NCBI GenBank assembly: GCA_041481485.1
Contig: JBGPBY010000046.1
Coordinates: forward strand, 1 to 21,431
Length of the DNA stretch: 21,431 bases
DNA from: JBGPBY01 sp041481485
Lineage (GTDB): Bacteria; Acidobacteriota; Terriglobia; 20CM-2-55-15
Reading direction: 5' to 3'
Shown here: one piece after another, positions 8,168 to 16,824 of the stretch
How the letters are laid out: each line of letters starts with the position of its first letter
How positions within the stretch are numbered: position 1 is the first letter of the stretch
Position numbers and translations under genes: made by a program
Notes under the pieces: generated by a model
The model's input: the letters and a program-made list of their open reading frames with translations, nothing else
What the model was told of the DNA's origin: nothing
Databases searched by the model: none

Positions 8168-8793
8168 TTGCCCTGTTGATGATCCTGCTGGTGCAGGCCG
8201 CGCGTCCCCCGGCGAGCATTTCAGGCACAGTGATTGATGCGGATTCGGTGTATCGGCTGCCGCTCAATGATGCGCGGATTGAAATGAACCTGCCGGATCG
8301 CGCTCCGCTGGTGACGCGGACGGGTGTCGACGGACAGTTTTCGGTTTCGGATCTAGCGCCAGGCTCTTACCGGTTAACGGTGACCGCTAATGGCTTTATT
8401 CGGGAATCACTTCCTGTGAATGTCGCTGCAGGCCAGCAGCGGAAGGGCGTCGTGCTCGCGCTAAAAGTAGCGCCCGCAATCACCGGCCGTATCAAGGACG
8501 AATACAATGTTCCGGCAGCTCATCTGATCGTTGAAGCGATGAAAGTGATTTATGGGCCTCGTGGGGACAGGTCCGTGGCGGCATTTGCTTCGACTCTCAC
8601 CGATGATCGCGGTGAGTTCAATCTCGCATTTTTGGACCCGGGAGATTACACGCTGTTTGCATGGCAAAACGTCGAGCCGAACGCCTACCTGGATCCCTCG
8701 TTCTTGCAACGCTACGAGAGCACCGGTACGAGAATGACGATTGCGGTTGGCAGCGAAGGCACAGTGTCTCTGCCGTTGATTCCACTGGATTGA
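8164..8793 (+). CDS. Short exported carboxypeptidase-regulatory-like protein
   Basis: A 209-residue relative of the preceding gene product. After a short hydrophobic signal (about 1-13, MIALLMILLVQAA) come two beta-sandwich modules. The first, at about 15-100, has ASISGTVIDADSV and GQFSVSDLAPGSYRLTV. The second, at about 103-205, has PAITGRIKDEYNVPAAHL and GEFNLAFLDPGDYTLFAW. No catalytic or metal site is visible. The ATG lies inside the stop of the upstream gene (ATGA) and has no ribosome site of its own, which points to translational coupling. The two products may act together, for example as subunits of a surface or periplasmic structure, but that is inference. It converges with the sigma-factor gene at 8871. 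The 77-base gap between them holds no clear terminator. Confidence 0.75.
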   Translation: MIALLMILLVQAARPPASISGTVIDADSVYRLPLNDARIEMNLPDRAPLVTRTGVDGQFSVSDLAPGSYRLTVTANGFIRESLPVNVAAGQQRKGVVLALKVAPAITGRIKDEYNVPAAHLIVEAMKVIYGPRGDRSVAAFASTLTDDRGEFNLAFLDPGDYTLFAWQNVEPNAYLDPSFLQRYESTGTRMTIAVGSEGTVSLPLIPLD

Positions 8794-8870
8794 AGTTTGA
8801 GTGCGTCCAGGCGGAGGGCCAATCCATGGACAATCACTCTTGGAGGGAGGAGGCCTGGGAACCTGCGGCC

Positions 8871-9440
8871 TCAGCGTATGTTTGCATCCAGTTCGGATTG
8901 CAGCCAGGCCTTTGCGAAGTTCCAATCACGGCGTAGTGTTTTTTCGGAGATGCCCATGACGTGCGCCGCTTCTTCCACGCTGAGTCCTACAAACCAGCGT
9001 AGTTCCACGACACGGGCGGCGCGGGAATCGATATTCTCCAGGCGCTGTAGAATTTCGTCGAGGAACAAAAGGTCGGCGGGTTCGGAGGATGCCAGTCCAA
9101 GCGCGTCGCCCAGTTCCACATGAACCTTCCCTTCACCTCGCTTTTGCGCCAGATTTGCTCGGGCGTGATCGACGAGAACACTTCTCATGGCATGGGCCGC
9201 GACCGCAAAAAAGTGGGCCCGGTTCTGCCAATTGCGATCCATTGTTCCGACGAGACGGAAGTACACCTCGTGGACCAGTTCAGTCGGTTGCAGCGTGTGG
9301 TCGGGGCGCTCCTGCTTCATGTAATACGCCGCCAGGCGGCGCAGTTCGCGGTAGACAACAGGCACCAGCCGGGTCAACGCGCCCTCGTTACCGGCCTGCA
9401 GTTCCTGCAGCAGATGTGTCACTCTGGAGTCGTTGGGCAC
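8871..9440 (-). CDS. ECF-like RNA polymerase sigma factor (TIGR02999 type), second copy
   Basis: A 189-residue sigma factor aligning end to end, without gaps, with the one at 2272-2844 (about 47% identity by hand count). The sigma2 part includes VYRELRRLA, ERPDHTLQPTELVHEVY and WQNRAHFFAVAAHAMRSVLVDHAR (residues 71-94). Sigma4 includes VVELRWFVGLSVEEAAHVMGIS and the RRDWNFAKAWL recognition helix (170-180). It starts at GTG; an aaggag ribosome site (9452-9457, minus) lies 11 bases upstream. Unlike the first copy it has no overlapping kinase. It is transcribed away from the secreted-protein and kinase genes across a 143-base divergent region. The kinase at 10411 is its closest candidate regulator. 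No anti-sigma factor is visible. Confidence 0.92.
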   Translation of the reverse strand: MPNDSRVTHLLQELQAGNEGALTRLVPVVYRELRRLAAYYMKQERPDHTLQPTELVHEVYFRLVGTMDRNWQNRAHFFAVAAHAMRSVLVDHARANLAQKRGEGKVHVELGDALGLASSEPADLLFLDEILQRLENIDSRAARVVELRWFVGLSVEEAAHVMGISEKTLRRDWNFAKAWLQSELDANIR

Positions 9441-9529
9441 GTTCGACCGGGCTCCTTTCTTTCCACCTGATTTAAATTTTTTCGGATCCCATGACCGCCC
9501 GGAATCTCACATTTCGCTTATAGGAGCAG

Positions 9530-9547
9530 GTCTGGCTATCTCCAGAC
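9530..9547 (+). promoter_or_regulatory. Small hairpin or operator in the divergent region
   Basis: Perfect 6-bp arms (gtctgg at 9530-9535, ccagac at 9542-9547) surround a 6-base loop, 36 bases before the start of the secreted-protein gene and between divergent genes. It could be an operator or part of a 5' leader. The pattern is short enough to be chance. Confidence 0.25.
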
Positions 9548-9583
9548 GTAAATGTTTCGACACTCTACTAAACCAGGAGACCT

Positions 9584-10303
9584 ATGAGAAGACTACTACT
9601 GCTGACACTTTGTGTGAGTTCGTCCCTGCTTGCGACCAGCGCACTGGCCGCAGGTAAGGGAGGCCCTCCACGGGCTAACTTTTCCATCACAATCGATGAC
9701 TTCATGTCGGATCACGTCACGCCAACCGCGATTCGGGGCGACGGCGCAGCCTATGTCAATGGCGCGGATGGCGTAACCATCAGTTCCTCGGTCCTGAATT
9801 TCTGGCCCAGAAACGACCTGGGAACCCGAAATGTCACCTTCGGAAATTACGGATTTGTCGGACCATCGAACCTGCCGGCTCCCATTGTGAACGACACCGC
9901 CACGCCTCCGTCTGGCACAACGGGGACCAATGCAAACCTGACCGATCCCCATGGCTTTCTGAATCTGGCGACATCTATGGAGAACATGGCGGTCTCCGCC
10001 CGTCAATGCGGGACTTTGTTTATGGCAACGCACGATAGCGCTTCGGGGTTTGTCTGGCGTCTGGTCAACTTTCAGTGGGCCAGTGGTTCCGCATCCTCTT
10101 TTGTTGTCGTCAGCCGAATCAGTTCAACACAGTGGACGGTGGAAAGCGACACCAGCAATTTGTGCAGCTCCACGAGCGTTCCCAATAATGGAATCATCCT
10201 CCACGATGAAACGACAACCACGTCGAAAGGCAAGACCACAACAGTCACACACGCCGATGGGTACTACTCCGTCCCACTGCATCTGACCTACACTCTGGAG
10301 TAA
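9584..10303 (+). CDS. Secreted protein of unknown function
   Basis: A 239-residue protein with a classical signal peptide: RR at 2-3, a hydrophobic run to about 18 and an ALAA cleavage region near 20-23. The mature part is rich in Ser, Thr, Gly and Asn and probably all-beta. It has a Cys pair (C142, C194) that could form a disulfide and a Thr/Lys stretch (TTTTSKGKTTTVTH, about 210-223) near the end. I recognise no family and see no catalytic motif. It has a strong ribosome site (aggaga, 9574-9579, 4 bases before ATG) and is followed at once by a strong hairpin terminator, so it is probably a separate and possibly well-expressed transcript. Its position between a divergent sigma factor and a kinase makes it a candidate target of that sigma factor (inference). 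Confidence 0.8.
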   Translation: MRRLLLLTLCVSSSLLATSALAAGKGGPPRANFSITIDDFMSDHVTPTAIRGDGAAYVNGADGVTISSSVLNFWPRNDLGTRNVTFGNYGFVGPSNLPAPIVNDTATPPSGTTGTNANLTDPHGFLNLATSMENMAVSARQCGTLFMATHDSASGFVWRLVNFQWASGSASSFVVVSRISSTQWTVESDTSNLCSSTSVPNNGIILHDETTTTSKGKTTTVTHADGYYSVPLHLTYTLE

Positions 10304-10314
10304 CTGTGTTTGCG

Positions 10315-10352
10315 GAAGAAGGCGAAAGGCGGCCCTTTCGCCTTCTTCTCTT
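10315..10352 (+). terminator. Strong hairpin terminator after the secreted-protein gene
   Basis: A perfect 15-bp inverted repeat (gaagaaggcgaaagg at 10315-10329, cctttcgccttcttc at 10334-10348) has a 4-base loop and is followed by a short pyrimidine/T stretch. It lies 12 bases after the stop codon. The T tail is modest, but the stem is the strongest in the window. Confidence 0.75.
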
Positions 10353-10366
10353 AACAGAAAGGGTCT

Positions 10367-10376
10367 GTTCCGGAAC
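10367..10376. promoter_or_regulatory. 10-base palindrome upstream of kinase gene
   Basis: gttccggaac is a perfect palindrome 34 bases before the kinase ATG, within the only stretch available for its promoter. It could be a binding site for a dimeric regulator. A 10-base palindrome can also arise by chance. Confidence 0.2.
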
Positions 10377-10410
10377 ATGTTAGAGTGCTCGGCACTTTGA
10401 GGTAAGTTCG

Positions 10411-13251
10411 ATGGAGCCTGATCACTGGATACGCGTAAAGGAAATTCTTGCGGAAGCGCTCGATCAAACTCCGGCAGCTCAGGAGTCGTTCGTGCGCGAC
10501 GCCTGCGGCGCAGACGCTGAGGTCCTTCAGTCCGTTCTGAAGCTGCTGCACAGCCATCACCGCGCAAGTGGGGACCTTTCACAGCCATTGTTTCCCGCCG
10601 CTATTTCCGAACAGGCGGACCGTATGCCGCGCTTTCTGCCATCAATGGTCGTGGGCCGCCGCTTTCAGATCATTCGTCTCATCGCGCGGGGCGGAATCGG
10701 AGACATCTACGAAGCCGAAGACGAGCAGCTCGGATTGCGCGTTGCGCTGAAGACCATTCGTCCCGACATTGCCAGGGATCAGCGTGTGCTGAATCTATTC
10801 AAGAATGAAATCCAGATGGCGCGGCGTGTGACCCACCCCAACGTGTGCCGGATTTATGATCTTGCGGAGCACTCGGAGTCGGCAGGGGGCAGTGACGCGG
10901 TCACGATATTTTTCACGATGGAGCTTCTCGCCGGCGAAACGCTTACCGAATATCTGAAGACGCACGGTCCGTTTTCCAGGGAGGATGCTCTGCCAATCAT
11001 CGGCAATCTGGCAGCGGCGCTTGATGCGGCGCATCAGGCCGGCGTGATTCACCGCGATTTCAAGCCGGGAAACGTGATGCTGATGCCCACGGACGCGGGG
11101 CTGCGTGTGGCCGTCACGGATTTTGGCCTGGCAGTGGCTCGTGCACAGGAGCAATTCTTATCGCTTCCTGATGCAGCCGGAGGCACGCCTGCGTACATGG
11201 CGCCGGAACAACGGCAGGGCGGGGAAGTGACGCCTGCGGCCGACATTTATTCACTCGGGCTTGTTCTTGCTGAATTGATTGGCGGGCGCGTTCAGCCTTT
11301 TCGTGCCGATCCCGCGGACGTCCAACTGGACCTCCCTCAGGGTTTTCACAGCTGGGAACCTGTCCTGCTTCGGTGTCTGGATCAGGATCCATTGAAACGC
11401 TACCAGAATCCCGTGCGGGTTGTCGAAGCCTTGATCGCAGTGGACGCGCCTCCTGCAAAATCAACTCGTTCAGGAAAACGGTTCGTTGCGTTTGCGAGCC
11501 TGCTGATCATTTTCGGCGTTACTTTTTTTGTTGCAGCGCGCTACCGCGAATGGCCTGCCCGCGACTCCGTCAGGTACCAGAAACTGGGACAGGAAGATGG
11601 AAATATCGAGCTGTGGCGTCCATCTCCGGATGGGCGATTCATTGCCATTACCGACTTGCATACAGGGAATCTGGGTCTACGCAACATCGCTACAGGAGAG
11701 GTCCAGCTGCTGAGCCATAGAACGAAGTCGCCGGATGAAGGCCAGGTCCTGAGTGCGGTCTTCTCGCCAGACGGGAATCAGATCGCCTACTCGTGGCTTT
11801 TGGTTGAAGACGGGGCCACTGAACTTCGCATCAACGACACGCGTAATGGGGCGGATACATTGCTTTATAAGGATCCCGCTCAGGCGTACTGCGAGGTTGA
11901 AGACTGGTCGCCGGATGACAGTCTTATCCTCGCGCATTGTACGCACGAAGACGCCAGTCAGTTGCGGGCGATTTCCATTGCCGATCATTCCATGGTGGCT
12001 CTTCCATTACCCCCGGGTATGTATGGGAATGCGCTGTTTGCGCCCGACAGCGCTCATGTCGTATACAATGCGCCGCAGAAGGATCAAAGCGTCGCAACCG
12101 ACATCTTTGAAGTTCCCATTCATGGCGGAGCGGCGGCGCCCCTGGTTCGGGATGCCGCAAGCGACCACCTTATTGGATTCTCGCCGGATGGACGGTCGTT
12201 GATCTTCTCCAGCGATCGCAACGGGATTTTCGGTCTTTGGAGTGCTCCATTCTATCGGAACTCCAGCGAAGGGAATCCCGCCGTTCTGGCGAACAATCTC
12301 GGACGGGCTGCCATAATCGGAATGACCCGTCAGGGTACGTTCTTCTACACCGTGGCGACGAACTCCATCGACGTTTACACCGCGGAGATCGACACGGCTT
12401 CCGGTCAATTGCAATCCGGGCCAGACAACGTCGTGAGCCGTTTCCGTGGTTCATTCGGCTATCCTTCATGGTCTGCGAATGGCGAGAAGTTGTCCTTCAT
12501 GTCGGGGTTGGATGTCCGGCCACGGATCTGGGTTTATATTCGTCAAACCGGTGAAATCCATTTTATTCAGCCGAAGCTTGAAAACTTTCAGCGGCCGCAA
12601 TGGGATCCTGCGGGTAATCGATTGTTCGTCACTGGAGCCGATCGGAGTGGTCGACACGGAATCTTTCGTGTCGATGCGATGACGGGAGACACCGAGTTGG
12701 TTCTTGATCGAAAGATTCTTCGTAGCACATCCGAAGGAGCCTGGGCCAAAGATGGCCGCACCTTGTTTAACCGGTTCCGCGATCCTCATTTGGGGATCTT
12801 CAAGATCGACGCCCAGACCGCTCAACGGCAGATCCTTTATGAACCACCCGCCAATCTGACGTTTGACAGGGAAAATCTGGCATTGTCGCCCGATGAAAAA
12901 ACGCTGGCGTTCCAAGTCTTCGAGAAGTCCAGCGGCAAAAGGTCACTGATGGTGATTCCAACCGCAGGAGGAGCGGCACGGACATTGCTGACCATTGAAT
13001 CGCCGGAAGAGTTTCCATTTGGATCGTTTGCGTGGTCAGCGGACTCCACGCAGATTCTTGCCGTTCGAACGAAGGAAAAGGTAAGTGAACTCCTGTTGGT
13101 TCCAGTTAATGGCGACGCCGTAAGAAGAATCGAATTCAAAGCGACGGATATCCGGCAGCTACGCATGAATCCGAATGGCCGAACGATCGCTTTCACGTCT
13201 GGTGAAGCTGCCGGTGAAGTCTGGGTGGCCGAAAATCTCCTACCACGATAA
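10411..13251 (+). CDS. Receptor-like Ser/Thr protein kinase with TolB/PD40 C-terminal domain, second copy
   Basis: A 946-residue transmembrane kinase with the same plan as the one at 2841. Residues 1-55 are the helical N-terminal segment (DHWIRVKEILAEAL). The kinase domain runs about 85-345: glycine loop ARGGIGDIY (92-100), lysine K114 in VALK, helix-C E133, HRDFKPGN (214-221), DFG (237-239) and APE (264-266). All catalytic residues are present, but the first loop glycine is replaced by Ala (A92). One membrane helix lies at about 357-376. Some eleven PD40/WD40-like blades follow (FSPDGNQIAYSW, FSPDGRSLIFSS, WSANGEKLSFMS), expected in the periplasm. The ribosome site gagg (10399-10402) lies 8 bases before ATG. 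The TonB-dependent receptor gene begins 19 bases after its stop, so the two are likely cotranscribed, linking signal sensing to an outer-membrane protein. Confidence 0.92.
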   Translation: MEPDHWIRVKEILAEALDQTPAAQESFVRDACGADAEVLQSVLKLLHSHHRASGDLSQPLFPAAISEQADRMPRFLPSMVVGRRFQIIRLIARGGIGDIYEAEDEQLGLRVALKTIRPDIARDQRVLNLFKNEIQMARRVTHPNVCRIYDLAEHSESAGGSDAVTIFFTMELLAGETLTEYLKTHGPFSREDALPIIGNLAAALDAAHQAGVIHRDFKPGNVMLMPTDAGLRVAVTDFGLAVARAQEQFLSLPDAAGGTPAYMAPEQRQGGEVTPAADIYSLGLVLAELIGGRVQPFRADPADVQLDLPQGFHSWEPVLLRCLDQDPLKRYQNPVRVVEALIAVDAPPAKSTRSGKRFVAFASLLIIFGVTFFVAARYREWPARDSVRYQKLGQEDGNIELWRPSPDGRFIAITDLHTGNLGLRNIATGEVQLLSHRTKSPDEGQVLSAVFSPDGNQIAYSWLLVEDGATELRINDTRNGADTLLYKDPAQAYCEVEDWSPDDSLILAHCTHEDASQLRAISIADHSMVALPLPPGMYGNALFAPDSAHVVYNAPQKDQSVATDIFEVPIHGGAAAPLVRDAASDHLIGFSPDGRSLIFSSDRNGIFGLWSAPFYRNSSEGNPAVLANNLGRAAIIGMTRQGTFFYTVATNSIDVYTAEIDTASGQLQSGPDNVVSRFRGSFGYPSWSANGEKLSFMSGLDVRPRIWVYIRQTGEIHFIQPKLENFQRPQWDPAGNRLFVTGADRSGRHGIFRVDAMTGDTELVLDRKILRSTSEGAWAKDGRTLFNRFRDPHLGIFKIDAQTAQRQILYEPPANLTFDRENLALSPDEKTLAFQVFEKSSGKRSLMVIPTAGGAARTLLTIESPEEFPFGSFAWSADSTQILAVRTKEKVSELLLVPVNGDAVRRIEFKATDIRQLRMNPNGRTIAFTSGEAAGEVWVAENLLPR

Positions 13252-13270
13252 GTCCGATAGAAAGATCAAT

Positions 13271-16200
13271 ATGCGCTCTTATAAATTCGTTGCAAGCTTT
13301 CTGGTTTTGATGCTCGTTGCCGGAATTGGCGCCGCACAAACCGGTTGGTCGAAGCTTACCGGCCAGACTGTGGACCAAAGTGGGGCGGCAGTCCCCGGGG
13401 CGACTCTCGTGCTTTTCAGTGAGGCGACCGGGTATAGGGTTTCGCTGGCTGCTTCGGCGACTGGAGAGTTTGCATTTCTCTCCGTTCCTGGCGGTGACTA
13501 TGTACTTTCGGCCACACAGACAGGATTCGAAACGACGAGAACCGTTATTCATGTCGGGTTGAACCAACCGATGAACCTGCCCAACCTGATGCTGAAAATC
13601 GGCAACGTCTTTGAGGAAGTCACCGTTGGCACGGAAATCAATCGCATTGAAACTTCCGGCGCCGCATTGCGAACCGTCGTTACGGAAGAGCAGATACGAG
13701 ACTATCCGGTAATCATCGGGCTTGAAGGCCGTTCAATATTGGCTTCTTTGCTGGAACTGACGCCTGGTGCAAGCAACTACCCTCCACTGTCGACGGACCC
13801 GAACTTTCGGGTAACGGTAAACGGCTCTCCAATTGGCGGAATTGGCTACAGCTTGAATGGCGTCGACGTTACTGCATTGGGTTCAGTGGGCGGGGGAACT
13901 CTGACTACCGGTCCAAACCAGGACGCGATTGCCGGGTTCTCGGTGCTTACCCATACGTTCGATGCAGAATCCGGAAGCATTCCCGTGCAGGTCCATCTGG
14001 AAACCAAATCCGGCACAAACAGTTTTCACGGGCAGCTTCGTTTCTTTCATCTCGATCCTACGGTGAGTGCGAGGGACTTCTTTGATCAAGCGAAAAAGAC
14101 GTCAAATCGAAGGGAGACGGGTGGTGTGCAACTCTCCGGACCAGTGCTGCTGCCGGGAATCTACAAGGGCCGGAACAAGACATTTTTCTTTTTCGATTCC
14201 GAACTTTCGCGTGCGCGACAACAGTCCACCAGTTTCGCGACCGTATTGAGCAATGCCGAACGGGTGGGAGACTTCAGCGGTTTGGCTTCTTCGAAGTGGC
14301 CGCGCGATCCATTGACAGGGTTGGCATTTCCTGACGGTCTGATTCCTGCGGACCGGGTTTTGCCGCAGTCGCGGCACTTCATTGATGACCTGATACGTCC
14401 GGCGACGAATGGCCGGCAGATTGTGGATGTCTTCACGCAGAAGCCCTGGAGCCGGCAAAACACGGTTCGAATCGACCATCGCTACTCGGATGCCGGCAAT
14501 ATTACGTTCAACTTTTTCGAGGACAAGTATGAAGTGGGTAGTCCGATAGTCGCAATGCAACAAGGAGCGACCCGGGAACAAACGTGGACGCATAGTGTTT
14601 CGATACAGCACAGGCACCGGTTTTCGTCAGGTCTGATGAATTCCATTTCCTTCGGCGCCACGGCCGGGCGCTATATGGAAGGGACAAGCGGAAAGATGGA
14701 CGCCTCGCCGAAGGAGACCGGATTCAACATCACAACCGATTCCCGCAGTGGGTATCCGGGTGTCGGTCTAAGCAACACGGGAGGCTTCGATGCGGGGACA
14801 GTTCTCTCCCAGGACTGGACATCGCTATGGAATGTAAAAGAGAACCTGGAACTCGTTACAGGTCCACATGTCTTCAAAGCCGGTGCGGACATTCGCGTTC
14901 TTCGAGGTACTTTTCGCGATGAGTCGAATGGTGGCGCCGCCGGCGGATTTGGTTTTTCGGATAACAACCCAAATGGAACCGGAAATGATGTCGCCGACTT
15001 TCTTCTGGGGCTGCCGGTGAGCTATTCCCAGTCTGCGGTGAATGTGCTGTTCCCGAGGCGGTTGCTCACCGCCTTCTATTTTCAGGACGAAGTGAGACTA
15101 CGTTCCAATTTGAAAGTGAATTTAGGTCTGCGTTATGACTTGAATGGCGCCTGGCACGATGCGAACGGACATATGGCCGTGTTCCGGCCCGGAGTTCAAT
15201 CCAAAATGGTGGCGTCTGCCCCTCCAGGAATGTTGTTTTCCGGTGATGTCGATCCCGTTAGCGGGCGGAAAATCACGAAGTCCGTTCATCCGGTAGACCA
15301 CACCGAACTTGCTCCGCGAGTGGGAATCTCATACTCGCCGTTCGCATCGAATGGACTCCTGCGCAAATTGCTGGGCGGCGCCGGCCGAACCTCGATTCGA
15401 TCCGGGTACGGAATTTACTACGTCTCGATTCCTCAGCAGGCGATCTACAGAGGTTTCAGTGCGCCTCCCTATTCGATGAATATTTCTCTGGATGCGTCTC
15501 AATTAGCTCAATCGGGCGGAGCCTTCCTGAATCCATGGGGAAGCGGAATTGATCCGTTCTCATTGCCTATCAACGATCGAACGGCGGTGCGTCCAATCAG
15601 TAGCCTGGCATTTGTCCAACCCGGCGCGAAGGAAGCCTATCAGCAGCAGTGGAGCTTGTCGATCAGCCGCCAGATCATGGGGAGTATGGCTCTTTCAGTG
15701 AATTACGCCGGGAGTAAGGCGACTCACCTCTTTCGCCAGCACGAGGCGAATCCCGGCGTCGTCACGGCAGGAGCAACTGTGAACAACGTCAACGATCGGA
15801 GGTTGTATCCGGACTTCCGCTCCATTGCGGAATTCACCTCGGACGGACGTTCGGTCTACCACTCGTTGCAAATCGATGTAAACCGCCGTTTTACATCGAG
15901 ATTTCAATTTAACGGCAGCTACGTATGGTCCAGGAGCACGGATGACGGAGGCTCGGCGCTGGCCCTGTCGGATAGCGATGCGACTCCCTGGGCGCGATCC
16001 GGCTTCGATCGTAAGCATCAGTTTGTGCTACTGGGTGTTTTGGATTTACGGTCCGCTCCGCTCCATCGCCTCCGCCCTTTTCTTTCCGGTTGGCGAATGA
16101 CTCCACTTGTCACCATTCGTTCCGGCGTGCCGTTGAACTTGCGCAACCAATACGATTCCACCTTGCGCGGGATTGAAAATTCGACAGCTGAAATGGCGGG

Positions 16201-16582
16201 GACGTTTCTGAGGCTGGATCCGAGAGAGGTACATACGTTCAAGCTCCCCAATGGGAATACAGTGACCGGACACTTCTTCTTTGATCCAACCGCTTTCCAG
16301 ATTCTTTCGCCGGTGGGCCCAGACCAGGCAAGGCCGGGAAATTTGGGCCGCAATCCCTTTACCGGGCTTGGCCGAAGCAATGTGGATGTGAGTCTGACAA
16401 AACGCATTGCAATCAACGAACGGCAAGGTGTCGAAGTACGAATCGACGCCACCAACGTGATGAATCACGCTCAGTTCGTCTTTTTTCCGGCAGCTCTTAG
16501 GGACGGTTTTTCAAATTTTGGGCTGACCACGCAAACCTATGGACCTCGCCGCATGCAATTTGTTTTGAAGTACAGTTTCTAG
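13271..16582 (+). CDS. Oar-like TonB-dependent outer-membrane receptor
   Basis: A 1103-residue outer-membrane protein. The signal peptide covers about residues 1-23 (hydrophobic core, then GAAQT). A carboxypeptidase-regulatory domain (about 26-105, LTGQTVDQSGAAVPGATLVL) precedes a plug-like domain (about 110-235, with VTVNGSPIGGIGYSLNGVDVT). A large beta-barrel follows, beginning near KSGTNSFHGQLRFF and ending in the C-terminal Phe (VLKYSF) expected of barrel proteins. This is the usual order and length for the Oar-like receptors numerous in Acidobacteriota. The substrate cannot be told; family members are linked to uptake of large or plant-derived compounds and to adhesion. An upstream in-frame start at 13175 lies inside the kinase gene and would bury the signal peptide, so the ATG at 13271 is preferred, though its ribosome site is weak. 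Confidence 0.9.
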   Translation: MRSYKFVASFLVLMLVAGIGAAQTGWSKLTGQTVDQSGAAVPGATLVLFSEATGYRVSLAASATGEFAFLSVPGGDYVLSATQTGFETTRTVIHVGLNQPMNLPNLMLKIGNVFEEVTVGTEINRIETSGAALRTVVTEEQIRDYPVIIGLEGRSILASLLELTPGASNYPPLSTDPNFRVTVNGSPIGGIGYSLNGVDVTALGSVGGGTLTTGPNQDAIAGFSVLTHTFDAESGSIPVQVHLETKSGTNSFHGQLRFFHLDPTVSARDFFDQAKKTSNRRETGGVQLSGPVLLPGIYKGRNKTFFFFDSELSRARQQSTSFATVLSNAERVGDFSGLASSKWPRDPLTGLAFPDGLIPADRVLPQSRHFIDDLIRPATNGRQIVDVFTQKPWSRQNTVRIDHRYSDAGNITFNFFEDKYEVGSPIVAMQQGATREQTWTHSVSIQHRHRFSSGLMNSISFGATAGRYMEGTSGKMDASPKETGFNITTDSRSGYPGVGLSNTGGFDAGTVLSQDWTSLWNVKENLELVTGPHVFKAGADIRVLRGTFRDESNGGAAGGFGFSDNNPNGTGNDVADFLLGLPVSYSQSAVNVLFPRRLLTAFYFQDEVRLRSNLKVNLGLRYDLNGAWHDANGHMAVFRPGVQSKMVASAPPGMLFSGDVDPVSGRKITKSVHPVDHTELAPRVGISYSPFASNGLLRKLLGGAGRTSIRSGYGIYYVSIPQQAIYRGFSAPPYSMNISLDASQLAQSGGAFLNPWGSGIDPFSLPINDRTAVRPISSLAFVQPGAKEAYQQQWSLSISRQIMGSMALSVNYAGSKATHLFRQHEANPGVVTAGATVNNVNDRRLYPDFRSIAEFTSDGRSVYHSLQIDVNRRFTSRFQFNGSYVWSRSTDDGGSALALSDSDATPWARSGFDRKHQFVLLGVLDLRSAPLHRLRPFLSGWRMTPLVTIRSGVPLNLRNQYDSTLRGIENSTAEMAGTFLRLDPREVHTFKLPNGNTVTGHFFFDPTAFQILSPVGPDQARPGNLGRNPFTGLGRSNVDVSLTKRIAINERQGVEVRIDATNVMNHAQFVFFPAALRDGFSNFGLTTQTYGPRRMQFVLKYSF

Positions 16583-16732
16583 TATCCGTCTCTGGACTCA
16601 TTGCAGTGTGCTGGTCATAAGCAATCTACAGCCTGACCGGAACCGCAAAACTCAATTGCATCTACCTGGGAGCGTATCTTTCGTCGGTGTTCCGCCGCAT
16701 TGCTGATCATCCGATCTCCGCGCGTTTTCTTG

Positions 16733-16761
16733 CGATGCCATCGTAGCATCGTCAAGTTTTT
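16733..16761 (+). terminator. Possible weak terminator in the 242-base gap
   Basis: A 6-bp hairpin (cgatgc at 16733-16738, gcatcg at 16746-16751, 7-base loop) is followed 5 bases later by five Ts. It could end transcription from the receptor gene 150 bases upstream and insulate the next cassette. The rest of the gap from 16583 shows nothing further to me. Confidence 0.3.
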
Positions 16762-16824
16762 GCGCAAATTGATTCAGGAACCCCATGCTGGTCAAGAAAG
16801 TCATAATATGATTTGTGGTGAACC

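Noticed and set aside
8794..8870. Convergent gap checked for a bidirectional terminator
   Set aside because: Only GC-rich imperfect pairing was seen, without a stable stem plus T tail.
13175..13270. Upstream extension of the TonB-dependent receptor
   Set aside because: It overlaps the kinase gene and would place 32 charged residues before an evident signal peptide. The ATG at 13271 fits better.
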